This document shows positions 1 to 6,075 of a DNA stretch of 6,075 bases, piece by piece. This stretch comes from Syntrophaceae bacterium. GTDB lineage: Bacteria > Desulfobacterota > Syntrophia > Syntrophales > UBA5619. The position numbers were made by a program, and so were the translations under genes. The notes under the pieces are model-generated. The model saw nothing but the letters and a program-made list of their open reading frames with translations. It made no database searches and had not been told where the DNA came from. How positions within the stretch are numbered: the stretch's first letter is position 1; each line of letters opens with the position of its first letter. The stretch is taken from contig JAHFBU010000109.1 in the NCBI GenBank assembly GCA_023249795.1, forward strand, positions 1 through 6,075, written 5' to 3'.

Positions 1-1266
1 ATGAGGCGGGTCGTCCATGCCAAGGATCTGACCGGGCGCGAAATCGAGCGGGCCCTTCATGAAAAGGCCGACAAGAGTGGCAATATCAAGATCTACGAGA
101 ACCACATCGCCATCGATCTGATCATGAAATCCTCGATCGTCGGCCGCAAGATGGAGGGCGGCGACCGCTGCCTGGGCGCCTACGTTCTGGATATCGAAAA
201 CGATGCGATTCATACGTTTCGGGCGAAGTATGTCATGTTGTCCACGGGCGGCGTCGGCAAGGTCTATCTGATCACGACGAATCCGGACATTGCCACGGCA
301 GACGGAATTGCCATGGCCTACAGGGCAGGTGCAAAGATCTCCAACATGGAGTTCATCCAGTTTCACCCGACTTGTCTTTTTCATCCGAACGCAAAATCAT
401 TTTTGATCAGTGAGGCCGTGCGCGGTGAAGGTGGCATGCTGAAGCTGCGGAACGGCAGCACGTTCATGGAGAAATACCATCCCATGAAGAGCCTCGCGCC
501 GCGCGACGTTGTCGCCAAGGCCATCGACACCGAATTGAAGAAATCCGGGGACGATTACGTGCTGCTCGATATTACCCATCGCAAGAAGGATTATCTGATT
601 TCCCGGTTTCCGAATATTTATGAAAAGTGTCTGGAGTTCGGTATTGACATGTCGACGGACCCCATCCCCGTCGTCCCGGCTGAACACTACCTCTGCGGCG
701 GGGTCAGGGTGGACAACAGGGGCGAAACATCCATTCCCGGTCTGTTTGCCTGCGGCGAGGTATCCTGCACCGGACTTCACGGCGCAAATCGCCTGGCGAG
801 CAATTCCCTGCTTGAAGCGGTCGTTTTTGCGCATCGCTCCTTCATGCGCATTGGAGAGCTGCTTCACGCTACAGAGCAGGACATGACTCCGATTCCACCG
901 TGGGATCCGCGAGGCGCGACGGAGAGCGATGAATCGGTCGTCGTTTCCCATAACTGGGATGAGATTCGCCGCTGCATGTGGAATTACGTCGGCATCGTCC
1001 GCTCCGACAAGCGCCTGGAGAGGGCGCAGCGCCGGATCGATCTGATCAGCCGTGAGATTGAAGAATACTACCGGAATTTCATTGTCACTCGGGATCTTCT
1101 GGAACTGCGGAATATCGCGGTGGCGGCCAAACTCATCGTGACCTGCGCACAAATGAGAAAGGAGAGCCGGGGGCTTCAATACAATCTCGACTATCCTGAG
1201 AAGAACGACGGTATCTGGCTGAAGGATACGGTTGTCTCCCGCGAGAATTTGTGGCAGAAGAGCTGA
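1..1266 (+). CDS. nadB: L-aspartate oxidase, 5'-truncated by the window edge
   Basis: Flavoenzyme of the succinate dehydrogenase/fumarate reductase flavoprotein family. It oxidises L-aspartate to iminoaspartate, which NadA condenses with dihydroxyacetone phosphate to quinolinate, the first step of de novo NAD synthesis in the cytoplasm. The 421 residues seen align with E. coli NadB at a constant offset of 122. The known active-site residues fall in register: His122 in FHPT (E. coli His244), Arg168 in LAPRD (Arg290, the catalytic acid/base), His229 in AEHY (His351) and Arg264 in GANRLASNS (Arg386). The C-terminal FAD-contacting stretch GLHGANRLASNSLLE is intact, as is the helical C-terminal domain (about residues 318-400, ending RKESRGLQY..LDYPE). 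The first 120 or so residues, with the GxGxxG dinucleotide-binding motif, lie upstream, so the ATG at position 1 is an internal Met codon and not the start. The stop is TGA at 1264-1266. No frameshift is seen. Identity is certain. Confidence 0.97.
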   Translation: MRRVVHAKDLTGREIERALHEKADKSGNIKIYENHIAIDLIMKSSIVGRKMEGGDRCLGAYVLDIENDAIHTFRAKYVMLSTGGVGKVYLITTNPDIATADGIAMAYRAGAKISNMEFIQFHPTCLFHPNAKSFLISEAVRGEGGMLKLRNGSTFMEKYHPMKSLAPRDVVAKAIDTELKKSGDDYVLLDITHRKKDYLISRFPNIYEKCLEFGIDMSTDPIPVVPAEHYLCGGVRVDNRGETSIPGLFACGEVSCTGLHGANRLASNSLLEAVVFAHRSFMRIGELLHATEQDMTPIPPWDPRGATESDESVVVSHNWDEIRRCMWNYVGIVRSDKRLERAQRRIDLISREIEEYYRNFIVTRDLLELRNIAVAAKLIVTCAQMRKESRGLQYNLDYPEKNDGIWLKDTVVSRENLWQKS

Positions 1267-1270
1267 GACA

Positions 1271-1284
1271 TCGGCCTCTGCCGA
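1271..1284. terminator. Short hairpin between convergent stops, weak terminator candidate
   Basis: A perfect 5-bp GC-rich stem, TCGGC-CTCT-GCCGA, sits in the 21 bases separating the nadB stop from the stop of the minus-strand lipoprotein gene. Its position suits a shared terminator for the two converging transcripts. However, the stem is short and no T-run follows it on either strand: AAAATC follows on plus and TGTCTC on minus. This is a possible weak or assisted terminator only. Confidence 0.2.
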
Positions 1285-1287
1285 AAA

Positions 1288-1905
1288 TCATTGCCTTTCA
1301 AACGCCAGGTCAACCTTACCGATCACGCTCGTGAAAACCAATTTCAGGGGGCCGTCGCCATGGCCGTCTTTCAACTGCTGCGAAAAAAGGAGCCGGTAAG
1401 CAACCCCGTAATACGGGTTGATGTATGGAAAGAATTCCGCCACCACCGGTGTAACCGGGTCTAACCGCTTCACCTCTATAGGCGCTATTTTCTCACCCTT
1501 GCCATTGACAAGAAAGATGGACCAGACCGATCCCCGTCGATCGAAATCATTCTCCATCTTGTTCGGAACGTATGCGTAAAAGATGAACTCCGTGAATTCT
1601 GACGCGGCTGCGGTAAGTGTCACTTCCATTTTCTTTCGTTCATCGGTGTTGAGCTGGTATATCCGGGAGTATTCCTCGACATAGCTCCGGTTGAAATCAT
1701 GGCTGCGCAGGGTCGCTTCGATGTGGGCCTTCGTTTCGAACCGGGAATAGGCTTTTTGCGAGCGGGTCCACCGCTTGAGCTCCTGCACGTACGATTTCGA
1801 GATCCCCTTGTCGCTTACGACATCCAGATAACCCTGAACTTGGCTGCATGCAGATATTCCGACCAGACACAGCGCTCCGATTACAAGGCGGCCCCACGGC
1901 TTCAT
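1288..1905 (-). CDS. Predicted lipoprotein of unknown function, coupled to purB
   Basis: The 205-residue protein begins with a lipoprotein signal peptide: basic Arg6, hydrophobic stretch LVIGALCLVG, then the lipobox ISAC with Cys20 as the predicted lipidation site. Ser at +2 would favour outer-membrane rather than inner-membrane sorting by the E. coli Lol rule. The mature part is soluble-looking and charged in its first half (residues 35-90, KxxxR-rich and probably helical). It then turns beta-like, with aromatic stretches (FTEFIFYAYVP near 104-114, FFPYINPYYGVAYRLLF near 159-175). I recognise no domain. The ATG at 1903-1905 overlaps the purB TGA at 1902-1904 as ATGA, and GGAG at 1913-1916 lies seven bases upstream, so the start is well supported and translation is probably coupled to purB. 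It depends on the purB promoter; no promoter of its own was sought inside purB. The stop lies 21 bases from the convergent nadB stop. The gene and the lipoprotein call are firm; the role is unknown. Confidence 0.88.
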   Translation of the reverse strand: MKPWGRLVIGALCLVGISACSQVQGYLDVVSDKGISKSYVQELKRWTRSQKAYSRFETKAHIEATLRSHDFNRSYVEEYSRIYQLNTDERKKMEVTLTAAASEFTEFIFYAYVPNKMENDFDRRGSVWSIFLVNGKGEKIAPIEVKRLDPVTPVVAEFFPYINPYYGVAYRLLFSQQLKDGHGDGPLKLVFTSVIGKVDLAFERQ

Positions 1906-3203
1906 CGCTTATCTCCAAAAACCCGATTGAAGATGAGGTCGATCTGTTGGAGAAAATTACCCACCTGAAAAGTTTCCTCAAGATCAGCAGCACTCAGGCG
2001 TGACATGACTTCCCCGTCCTGCGACAGCAAATCCCGGAATTCAAGCCCCTCCTGCCAGGACTTCATGGCATTCCGCTGAACGATAGCATAGGCATCTTCA
2101 CGTGAGGTCCCCTTTTCGACCAGTTTGAGCAGAACCATCTGCGAAAAAATGACCCCCTTCGTCATATGGAGATTGGCAAGCATTTGCTTCGGGTAGACAA
2201 CCAGCTGATCGATCAGGCCGGTGAAGCGGCTGAGCATAAAATCGAGAAGGATCGTGGCGTCCGGACCGATAACCCTCTCGACGGAAGAGTGGCTGATGTC
2301 CCTTTCGTGCCAGAGGGCGACGTCTTCCATGGCGGCCACGGCATAGGATCGCATCAGGCGGGAGAGACCGGAGAGGTTCTCCGAAAGGACGGGGTTCCGC
2401 TTGTGGGGCATGGCGGATGAACCCTTTTGTCCCGGCGAAAAATACTCCTCCGCCTCCCGGACCTCGGTTCGCTGGAGCAGCCGGATCTCCTGTGCAAACT
2501 TGTCGATGGATGATGCAATGATCGCAAGCGTCGAAAAGAATTCAGCATGGCGGTCGCGCTGGACGATCTGTGATGAGATGGGCGCGGGCTCAAGCCGGAG
2601 TTTACGGCAGACGTATTCCTCGATAGCAGGATCGATGAACGAAAATGTTCCAACAGCGCCGGAGAGTTTTCCAGCACTGATTGTCTCCTTTGCCCGGACC
2701 ATTCGATCCCGGTTCCGTCTCATCTCCGCATACCAGAGGGTCATCTTCAGACCGAAGGTGATCGGTTCCGCATGAATCCCATGCGATCTTCCGATCATGA
2801 GCGTATCCTTATGCTCAAAGGCTCTTCTCTTGATTGCGGCGAGCACAAGATCGATGTCGTCGATAAGGATTTCGGCAGCGTCGCGAAGGAGAAGGGCCAG
2901 AGAGGTGTCGAGTATGTCTGAGGAGGTCAGTCCCCGATGTATGAAACGGCCGTCCTCTCCAACCTTTTCCGTGACGGAGGTGAGAAAGGCGATTACGTCG
3001 TGCTTCGTCGTTTTCTCGATCTCATCGATCCTGTCCGCGTCGAAGTCGGCCTTTTCCCGAATATTCCGCATCGAGGCTTCCGGGATTTCTCCCCGCTCCG
3101 CCATCGCCTCACAGGCCATAATTTCGATATCCAGCCATTTCCGGTACCGGTTCTCCGGGCTCCAGATCGCCTCCATCTTTGCTCGCGAATATCGTGGTAT
3201 CAA
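1902..3203 (-). CDS. purB: Adenylosuccinate lyase
   Basis: Cytoplasmic homotetrameric enzyme of the fumarase/aspartase superfamily. It acts twice in purine synthesis, releasing fumarate from SAICAR to give AICAR and from adenylosuccinate to give AMP. Counting from the TTG at 3201-3203, the protein has 433 residues and opens IPRYSR, as the family usually does. The catalytic residues then take exactly the B. subtilis PurB numbers: His68 (KTTKHDV), His89 (FIHRGLTSSD), His141 (GRSHGIHAEP), the flexible signature loop SSAMPHKRNP with Ser262/263 and Lys268, and Glu275. A longer frame begins at another TTG (3228-3230), but the nine extra residues have no family counterpart and would be encoded across the GGGAGGG ribosome binding site. 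The lipoprotein gene follows downstream with a 4-base overlap. The upstream region is shared with the divergent nitroreductase gene. The frame is complete and all catalytic residues are present. Identity is certain and the start very likely. Confidence 0.97.
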   Translation of the reverse strand: MIPRYSRAKMEAIWSPENRYRKWLDIEIMACEAMAERGEIPEASMRNIREKADFDADRIDEIEKTTKHDVIAFLTSVTEKVGEDGRFIHRGLTSSDILDTSLALLLRDAAEILIDDIDLVLAAIKRRAFEHKDTLMIGRSHGIHAEPITFGLKMTLWYAEMRRNRDRMVRAKETISAGKLSGAVGTFSFIDPAIEEYVCRKLRLEPAPISSQIVQRDRHAEFFSTLAIIASSIDKFAQEIRLLQRTEVREAEEYFSPGQKGSSAMPHKRNPVLSENLSGLSRLMRSYAVAAMEDVALWHERDISHSSVERVIGPDATILLDFMLSRFTGLIDQLVVYPKQMLANLHMTKGVIFSQMVLLKLVEKGTSREDAYAIVQRNAMKSWQEGLEFRDLLSQDGEVMSRLSAADLEETFQVGNFLQQIDLIFNRVFGDKR

Positions 3204-3206
3204 TTG

Positions 3207-3214
3207 TCCCTCCC
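3207..3214 (-). promoter_or_regulatory. Ribosome binding site that fixes the TTG start of purB
   Basis: On the minus strand the sequence reads GGGAGGGA, then CAA, then TTG. The GGAGG core at 3213-3209 is five bases from the TTG at 3203-3201, good Shine-Dalgarno spacing. The alternative TTG at 3230 lies upstream of this site and has no comparable motif placed for it. The strong site may compensate for the weak TTG initiator. Confidence 0.8.
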
Positions 3215-3243
3215 TTTTTGACGCAGGCAACCGATTAACCGGC

Positions 3244-3280
3244 CGCCATTTCGACCTATACGAAAAACATCCAAATGGCG
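3244..3280. repeat. Perfect 8-bp inverted repeat in the purB leader
   Basis: CGCCATTT at 3244-3251 and AAATGGCG at 3273-3280 are exact reverse complements separated by 21 bases. They lie between the candidate purB promoter and its start codon. If transcription starts near 3280, as the proposed -10 box predicts, the stem would form at the very 5' end of the purB mRNA. It could also be a dyad operator for a regulator. Arms this short can arise by chance, and no known purine riboswitch core or PurR box is seen here. Confidence 0.45.
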
Positions 3281-3286
3281 AGAAAA

Positions 3287-3313
3287 ATTATTATGAGTTT
3301 ACGTTTGAGTCAA
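3287..3313 (-). promoter_or_regulatory. Candidate sigma-70-type promoter for purB and the lipoprotein gene
   Basis: On the minus strand TTGACT (3313-3308, five of six matches to TTGACA) is followed after 15 bases by AATAAT (3292-3287, five of six matches to TATAAT). The surroundings are AT-rich. The spacer is two bases shorter than ideal. A start near 3280 would give a leader of about 77 bases containing the 8-bp inverted repeat. Other registers of the AT-rich run (CATAAT, TAATTT) fit worse in spacing or in sequence. Confidence 0.4.
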
Positions 3314-3403
3314 GAAAATTGCTTGTGATGATCCCGATGCACCTCCGTCGTATAAGTCTGTCCCGAAATTGTTCTCTTTCCGCCAAATAGGAAGCAATAG
3401 GGA

Positions 3404-3432
3404 TTGACAAAGTCGCCCCTTACCCCTAAATA
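3404..3432 (+). promoter_or_regulatory. Candidate sigma-70-type promoter for the nitroreductase gene
   Basis: TTGACA at 3404-3409 matches the consensus exactly and is followed by an optimal 17-base spacer and TAAATA at 3427-3432. The -10 box is only half consensus. Transcription would begin near 3439, some 34 bases ahead of the ATG. The first TTG of the longest open frame here is part of this -35 box, which argues that the frame does not start there. It may also drive the FG-GAP gene downstream. Confidence 0.6.
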
Positions 3433-3463
3433 TGAAGACGTTTCTGATCGCAGTAATTCTTTT

Positions 3464-3468
3464 GGAGG
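3464..3468 (+). promoter_or_regulatory. Ribosome binding site deciding the nitroreductase start
   Basis: GGAGG lies four bases before the ATG at 3473-3475. It selects this ATG over the in-frame TTG 69 bases upstream, whose extra 23 residues look unlike protein of this family. Confidence 0.8.
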
Positions 3469-3472
3469 GCAT

Positions 3473-4066
3473 ATGGATATCGACCCCTATCGTAAAACCG
3501 AGCATTACATTGATGAGCTTTTTGTCAAACGCTGGTCGCCCAGGGCAATGTCCGGTGAGCAGATCGAGATGGAAACGCTCATGACGCTTTTCGAGGCTGC
3601 CCGATGGGCTCCTTCTTCCAACAACAACCAGCCATGGCGTTTTCTTTTCGCACGGCGAGAAACAGAATTGTGGCCCCTCTTTTTCGATCTTCTCACCGAG
3701 AGTAACCGGATTTGGGCGTATCGCGCCGCCGTTCTGATCGTAGTCGTTTCCAAGACGACCTTCGATCTCAATGACAAGCCGTCCCGTACCCATACCTTTG
3801 ATACGGGCGCGGCATGGGAGAACCTCGCACTCCAGGGCGCTTTGAAGGGTCTTGTGGTTCATGGCATGCAGGGATTTGATTACGACCGGGCGAAAGTGAC
3901 GCTGCGTATCCCGGATGGGTATCAGGTAGAGGCGATGATCGCGATCGGGAGGCACGGTCTTAAAGAGGAACTGCCGGAGCATCTCCGGGAACGGGAGTTC
4001 CCGTCCGATCGGAAAGAGCTTGCGGACGTGATTGCTGAAGGTTCTTTTCCCTGGCCACGCCAATGA
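3473..4066 (+). CDS. Nitroreductase-family FMN oxidoreductase
   Basis: The 197-residue protein has the usual length of a single-domain nitroreductase fold, which normally works as an FMN-containing cytoplasmic dimer using NAD(P)H. Visible family features are the phosphate-contacting KRWSPRAM (Arg20, Ser22, Arg24), the FMN-binding AARWAPSSNNNQPWRF (Arg44, Ser48-Ser49, Asn50-52, Gln53, Pro54, Trp55), the helix DTGAAWENLALQGALKG (110-126), and the late IGRHG (158-162) where this fold usually contacts the flavin phosphate. There is no ferredoxin or second domain. The physiological substrate cannot be read from sequence: nitroaromatics, quinones, enoates and dehalogenation are all known in this superfamily. 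The gene is divergent from purB, has its own candidate promoter at 3404-3432, and is followed after 120 bases by the FG-GAP protein on the same strand with no clear terminator between them. Family is certain, specificity unknown. Confidence 0.93.
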   Translation: MDIDPYRKTEHYIDELFVKRWSPRAMSGEQIEMETLMTLFEAARWAPSSNNNQPWRFLFARRETELWPLFFDLLTESNRIWAYRAAVLIVVVSKTTFDLNDKPSRTHTFDTGAAWENLALQGALKGLVVHGMQGFDYDRAKVTLRIPDGYQVEAMIAIGRHGLKEELPEHLREREFPSDRKELADVIAEGSFPWPRQ

Positions 4067-4186
4067 TGCCAGAAACCGTCTCGTCGCGTTCCTTTCAAAT
4101 CCGGGTTGAATTCTTCGTTGCGACATGTTAGACGACAGCGGGTCCAAAGATCGCATGGAGTCTGGATAGAAAATGGGGATAAATAC

Positions 4187-5887
4187 ATGAGAAAAATATG
4201 GGGGTGGGTCGCAGCGACCCTTTTGATTCTGTTCATTTCTGTTCAGCCGCTCTGGTCGAAGGATAAATACGTGGTCGCCGTTTTGCCTTTTTCCATCCAC
4301 AGTGCGGAGAATATCGACTATGTCCGCCAGGGAATCGCAGACATGCTCGCTTCCCGGATCTCCGTCAACGATAAGATCGAGGTGATCGGAAAAGAAGCAC
4401 TCCTTGCCGCCCTGAAGGAGACGGCGGGCAAGGAGCTCGTTTCTGCCGATCCTTACATTGTGGGAAAGAAACTCAATGCGGATTTTGTCGTCTGGGGCAG
4501 CATCACAAAGATCGGCGGCAGTCTGAGCATCGACGGCAAGCTGGTCGATATCGCCTCCTCCAAGACGGCCGTTGACCTTTTTGCCCAATGCCCGACCATG
4601 GACGAGGTGATTCCGAAGATCAATGACTTTGCTCAGCGAATCGATACTCATATTCTCGGTGCCCCTTCACAGTCCGGGGCAGGTGCATCCCCGTCGGTCC
4701 CGAAGGAGATCATCGTTGCCCACCAGCCTTCAACCCAGTCTGCTCGCGAAGCGGAGATCATCTCCGGAATCAAGGGCGGCAAGAGAGGCACCTTCACCTC
4801 GGCCATCAATCCCGACTTCATCAATGCAGCACAGCCGCTCAACCGGGACAGCTTCTGGAAAAGCCAGCAGTTTCCAAATGAATTCAAAGGAATGGATATT
4901 GGCGATGTCAATGGAGATGGTCTCAATGAAACCGTCATAATCGATTCGCACAATGTTTTGATCTATCAGAAAAAGGGTGATGAATTTAAGCTGATTCAGC
5001 AGATCCCTGGGAAGGCCTATGACCATTATGTCAGTCTCGATGTTGCCGACATCAACCAAAACGGCATCAAGGAGATCATTGTCTCCAGTTACACCGGTCT
5101 GCAGGTCGATTCATTTGTTCTGGAATTCCGGAACGGGCAGTTTGTGATGATCGCCTCCGGTCTGCCTTTTTTCATGAGGGTAATCGACAACGGCTCAGGG
5201 TCCCCCCGGCTTCTTGGTCAGAGAAGGGGGATGGACAAACCCTTTGAAACATCGATCTACGAAATTATCTGGAAGAATGGTGACTACCGGGAAGAACAGA
5301 AGATGAGAATTCCGCAGGGTCTCTCTGTTTATGGCCTGACCCTGGCCAAACTCGGTGCGAGCGGGGCCGAGCGGATTGTCTCGTTGAACGATTACGATTA
5401 CATCTGCATCTACGAGAAGACGGATAAACCCCTTTCCAGGGTTGCCGTGGTCGGGGGCAGCGAAGAATTCATCTGGAAAAGCGAGGAGGTCTTCGGCGGA
5501 AGCAACACCGTCGTTGAAAGCATGAAGGGCTCGAATGTAGACGCCGATGATCCTTACAACTATATCAATCTCAGGATTCTGACTTACGACACAAACAAGG
5601 ACGGCAAAGAGGAGATTATCATCGTTAAAAACCTCTCTTCTTCAGGCCGGATGTTTGAGCGGGTCAAACTGTTCACCTCAGCCGAGGTTTATGACCTGGA
5701 GTGGGACGGAACGGGACTGGTCGAGAACTGGAGAACCAAAAAAATTAACGGCTACGTTGCAGATTATCAGTTCAAGGATATCGACAACGACGGGGATAAG
5801 GAAGTGGTCCTGGCCCTGGTTCTCTCTGTGGGGGGAACCGTCAGGGACAGAAGCGTGATCGTTGCCTACAAGCTGAGAGGCGAATAG
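4187..5887 (+). CDS. Exported protein with TolB-N/CsgG-like domain and FG-GAP/VCBS repeats
   Basis: The 566-residue protein starts at ATG 4187, where MRK and a hydrophobic run (4-19) form a signal peptide with likely cleavage after PLWS (Ser24). GGGGAT, seven bases upstream, is a modest ribosome binding site. An upstream in-frame TTG (4106) would bury the signal peptide behind 27 polar residues. Residues 26-150 resemble the TolB N-terminal/FlgO/CsgG-like fold: YVVAVLPF strand, RQGIADMLASRI helix, then ADFVVWGSI and LSIDGKLVDI strands. A Ser/Ala/Pro-rich linker (about 155-225) follows. The C-terminal part carries Asp-rich calcium-type loops of FG-GAP/VCBS repeats: DVNGDG (240-245), DINQNG (288-293), DTNKDG (468-473) and DIDNDG (531-536), each followed by an E-hydrophobic strand, consistent with a beta-propeller. 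No lipobox or second membrane segment is seen, so it is probably periplasmic or secreted. The 120-base gap before it shows no convincing promoter, so read-through from the nitroreductase gene is possible. Binding partner and function are unknown. Confidence 0.88.
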   Translation: MRKIWGWVAATLLILFISVQPLWSKDKYVVAVLPFSIHSAENIDYVRQGIADMLASRISVNDKIEVIGKEALLAALKETAGKELVSADPYIVGKKLNADFVVWGSITKIGGSLSIDGKLVDIASSKTAVDLFAQCPTMDEVIPKINDFAQRIDTHILGAPSQSGAGASPSVPKEIIVAHQPSTQSAREAEIISGIKGGKRGTFTSAINPDFINAAQPLNRDSFWKSQQFPNEFKGMDIGDVNGDGLNETVIIDSHNVLIYQKKGDEFKLIQQIPGKAYDHYVSLDVADINQNGIKEIIVSSYTGLQVDSFVLEFRNGQFVMIASGLPFFMRVIDNGSGSPRLLGQRRGMDKPFETSIYEIIWKNGDYREEQKMRIPQGLSVYGLTLAKLGASGAERIVSLNDYDYICIYEKTDKPLSRVAVVGGSEEFIWKSEEVFGGSNTVVESMKGSNVDADDPYNYINLRILTYDTNKDGKEEIIIVKNLSSSGRMFERVKLFTSAEVYDLEWDGTGLVENWRTKKINGYVADYQFKDIDNDGDKEVVLALVLSVGGTVRDRSVIVAYKLRGE

Positions 5888-5893
5888 GGGGGG

Positions 5894-5920
5894 TTGACAA
5901 TCGAATGAATCCATTATAAG
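5894..5920 (+). promoter_or_regulatory. Candidate promoter for the tRNA gene
   Basis: A consensus TTGACA (5894-5899) and TATAAG (5915-5920, five of six) are separated by a short 15-base spacer, beginning seven bases after the FG-GAP stop codon. The following bases are GC-rich (GGTTCGCGCC), as in discriminators of stringently controlled stable-RNA promoters. Transcription would begin near 5927 and leave a 5' leader of about 73 bases for RNase P removal. Confidence 0.5.
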
Positions 5921-5999
5921 GGTTCGCGCCTTGATGAAAACAAAAGGCCACAGGATGAAATGCAGGTATGCCGTTCTGTGAAACGTTTTTGAATGATCA

Positions 6000-6075
6000 G
6001 GCGGTGTAGCTCAGCCGGTCAGAGCATACGGCTCATATCCGTAGTGTCCCTGGTTCGATTCCAGGCACCGCCACC
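6000..6075 (+). tRNA. tRNA with CAT anticodon, probably elongator tRNA-Met
   Basis: A full cloverleaf can be drawn: acceptor GGCGGTG/CACCGCC (6000-6006 with 6066-6072, seven perfect pairs), D stem GCTC/GAGC (6009-6012, 6022-6025), anticodon stem TACGG/CCGTA (6027-6031, 6039-6043) with loop CTCATAT and anticodon CAT at 6034-6036, variable loop GTGTC, and T stem CCTGG/CCAGG (6049-6053, 6061-6065) around TTCGATT. The discriminator is A6073, and the CC after it suggests an encoded CCA tail whose last A is just outside the window. The paired G1-C72 and the lack of a GGG/CCC anticodon stem exclude initiator tRNA. Isoleucine tRNA with a lysidine-modified CAT anticodon is the remaining alternative. 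T at position 38 instead of the usual A of tRNA-Ile2, and the lack of the C4-G69/C5-G68 pairs of E. coli tRNA-Ile2, make Met more likely. Confidence 0.93.

Noticed and set aside
397..1179. 260-codon open frame on the minus strand
   Set aside because: It lies wholly antisense to nadB, whose protein is conserved along its whole length. The product has no recognisable domain.
3295..3310. Possible PurR-like box around ACGTTTGAGT upstream of purB
   Set aside because: Only about half of the fixed positions of the E. coli PurR operator match, and the left half-site is absent.
2797..3390. 197-codon plus-strand open frame across the purB 5' end and control region
   Set aside because: It is antisense to conserved purB codons and its product is a Ser/Arg/Ile-rich shadow with no family character.
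4063..4131. 22-codon open frame overlapping the nitroreductase stop as ATGA
   Set aside because: It is very short, with no separate ribosome binding site and no recognisable character. The overlap could be chance.
3299..4651. 450-codon open frame on the minus strand, long enough to look like a gene
   Set aside because: It runs antisense through the nitroreductase gene, the intergenic gap and the start of the FG-GAP gene, all better supported on the plus strand. The product resembles no family and has low-complexity, Arg-rich composition.
5934..5981. 15-residue open frame between the FG-GAP gene and the tRNA
   Set aside because: There is no ribosome binding site, it is very short, and it lies within the expected tRNA precursor leader.
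5949..5990. CACAG/CTGTG stem followed by a T5 run, as a terminator after the FG-GAP gene
   Set aside because: The stem is only five pairs with a loop of 22 bases, and the T-run is separated from it by five bases. It also sits downstream of the proposed tRNA promoter, where termination would block the tRNA.
6000..6075. tRNA gene as an attachment site for an integrated element
   Set aside because: No integrase gene, direct repeat of the tRNA 3' end or other mobile-element sign lies in the window. The downstream side is not visible.

Overview
The window reads as ordinary chromosomal DNA of a Gram-negative bacterium: housekeeping NAD and purine genes, two exported proteins (one a lipoprotein) and a tRNA. 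Moderate GC content, and a TolB-like/FG-GAP secreted protein beside a small nitroreductase, would fit a Desulfobacterota (former Deltaproteobacteria, Syntrophus-like) genome. That placement is inference only; no taxonomic marker was tested.

Layout, left to right. Positions 1-1266 (+) hold the 3' three quarters of nadB, L-aspartate oxidase; its N-terminal FAD-binding part lies outside the window. It converges, with 21 bases between the two stop codons, on a minus-strand pair: purB (adenylosuccinate lyase, 1902-3203), followed by a 205-residue lipoprotein of unknown function (1288-1905). The lipoprotein start overlaps the purB stop by four bases (ATGA), so the two are almost certainly co-transcribed. 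Between purB and the next gene is a divergent control region of about 270 bases. It holds a candidate purB promoter, a perfect 8-bp inverted repeat in the purB leader, and a good TTGACA promoter for the plus-strand genes. These are a 197-residue FMN nitroreductase (3473-4066) and, 120 bases later, a 566-residue exported protein (4187-5887) with a TolB-N/CsgG-like domain and a C-terminal FG-GAP/VCBS repeat region. The window ends in a tRNA with CAT anticodon, most likely elongator tRNA-Met (6000 onward), with its own candidate promoter.

Three starts were moved inward from the longest open frames, all of which begin with TTG. purB starts at a second TTG behind a strong ribosome binding site, which brings its residue numbering into register with B. 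subtilis PurB. The nitroreductase starts at the ATG behind GGAGG, because the upstream TTG is the -35 box. The FG-GAP protein starts at the ATG that opens its signal peptide.

NadB and PurB serve NAD and purine synthesis. No functional link joins them to the lipoprotein, nitroreductase or FG-GAP protein beyond position. I found no mobile element, CRISPR array, phage gene, toxin-antitoxin pair or defence gene, and nothing that supports a new system. The least explained items are the purB-coupled lipoprotein and the TolB-like/FG-GAP exported protein.
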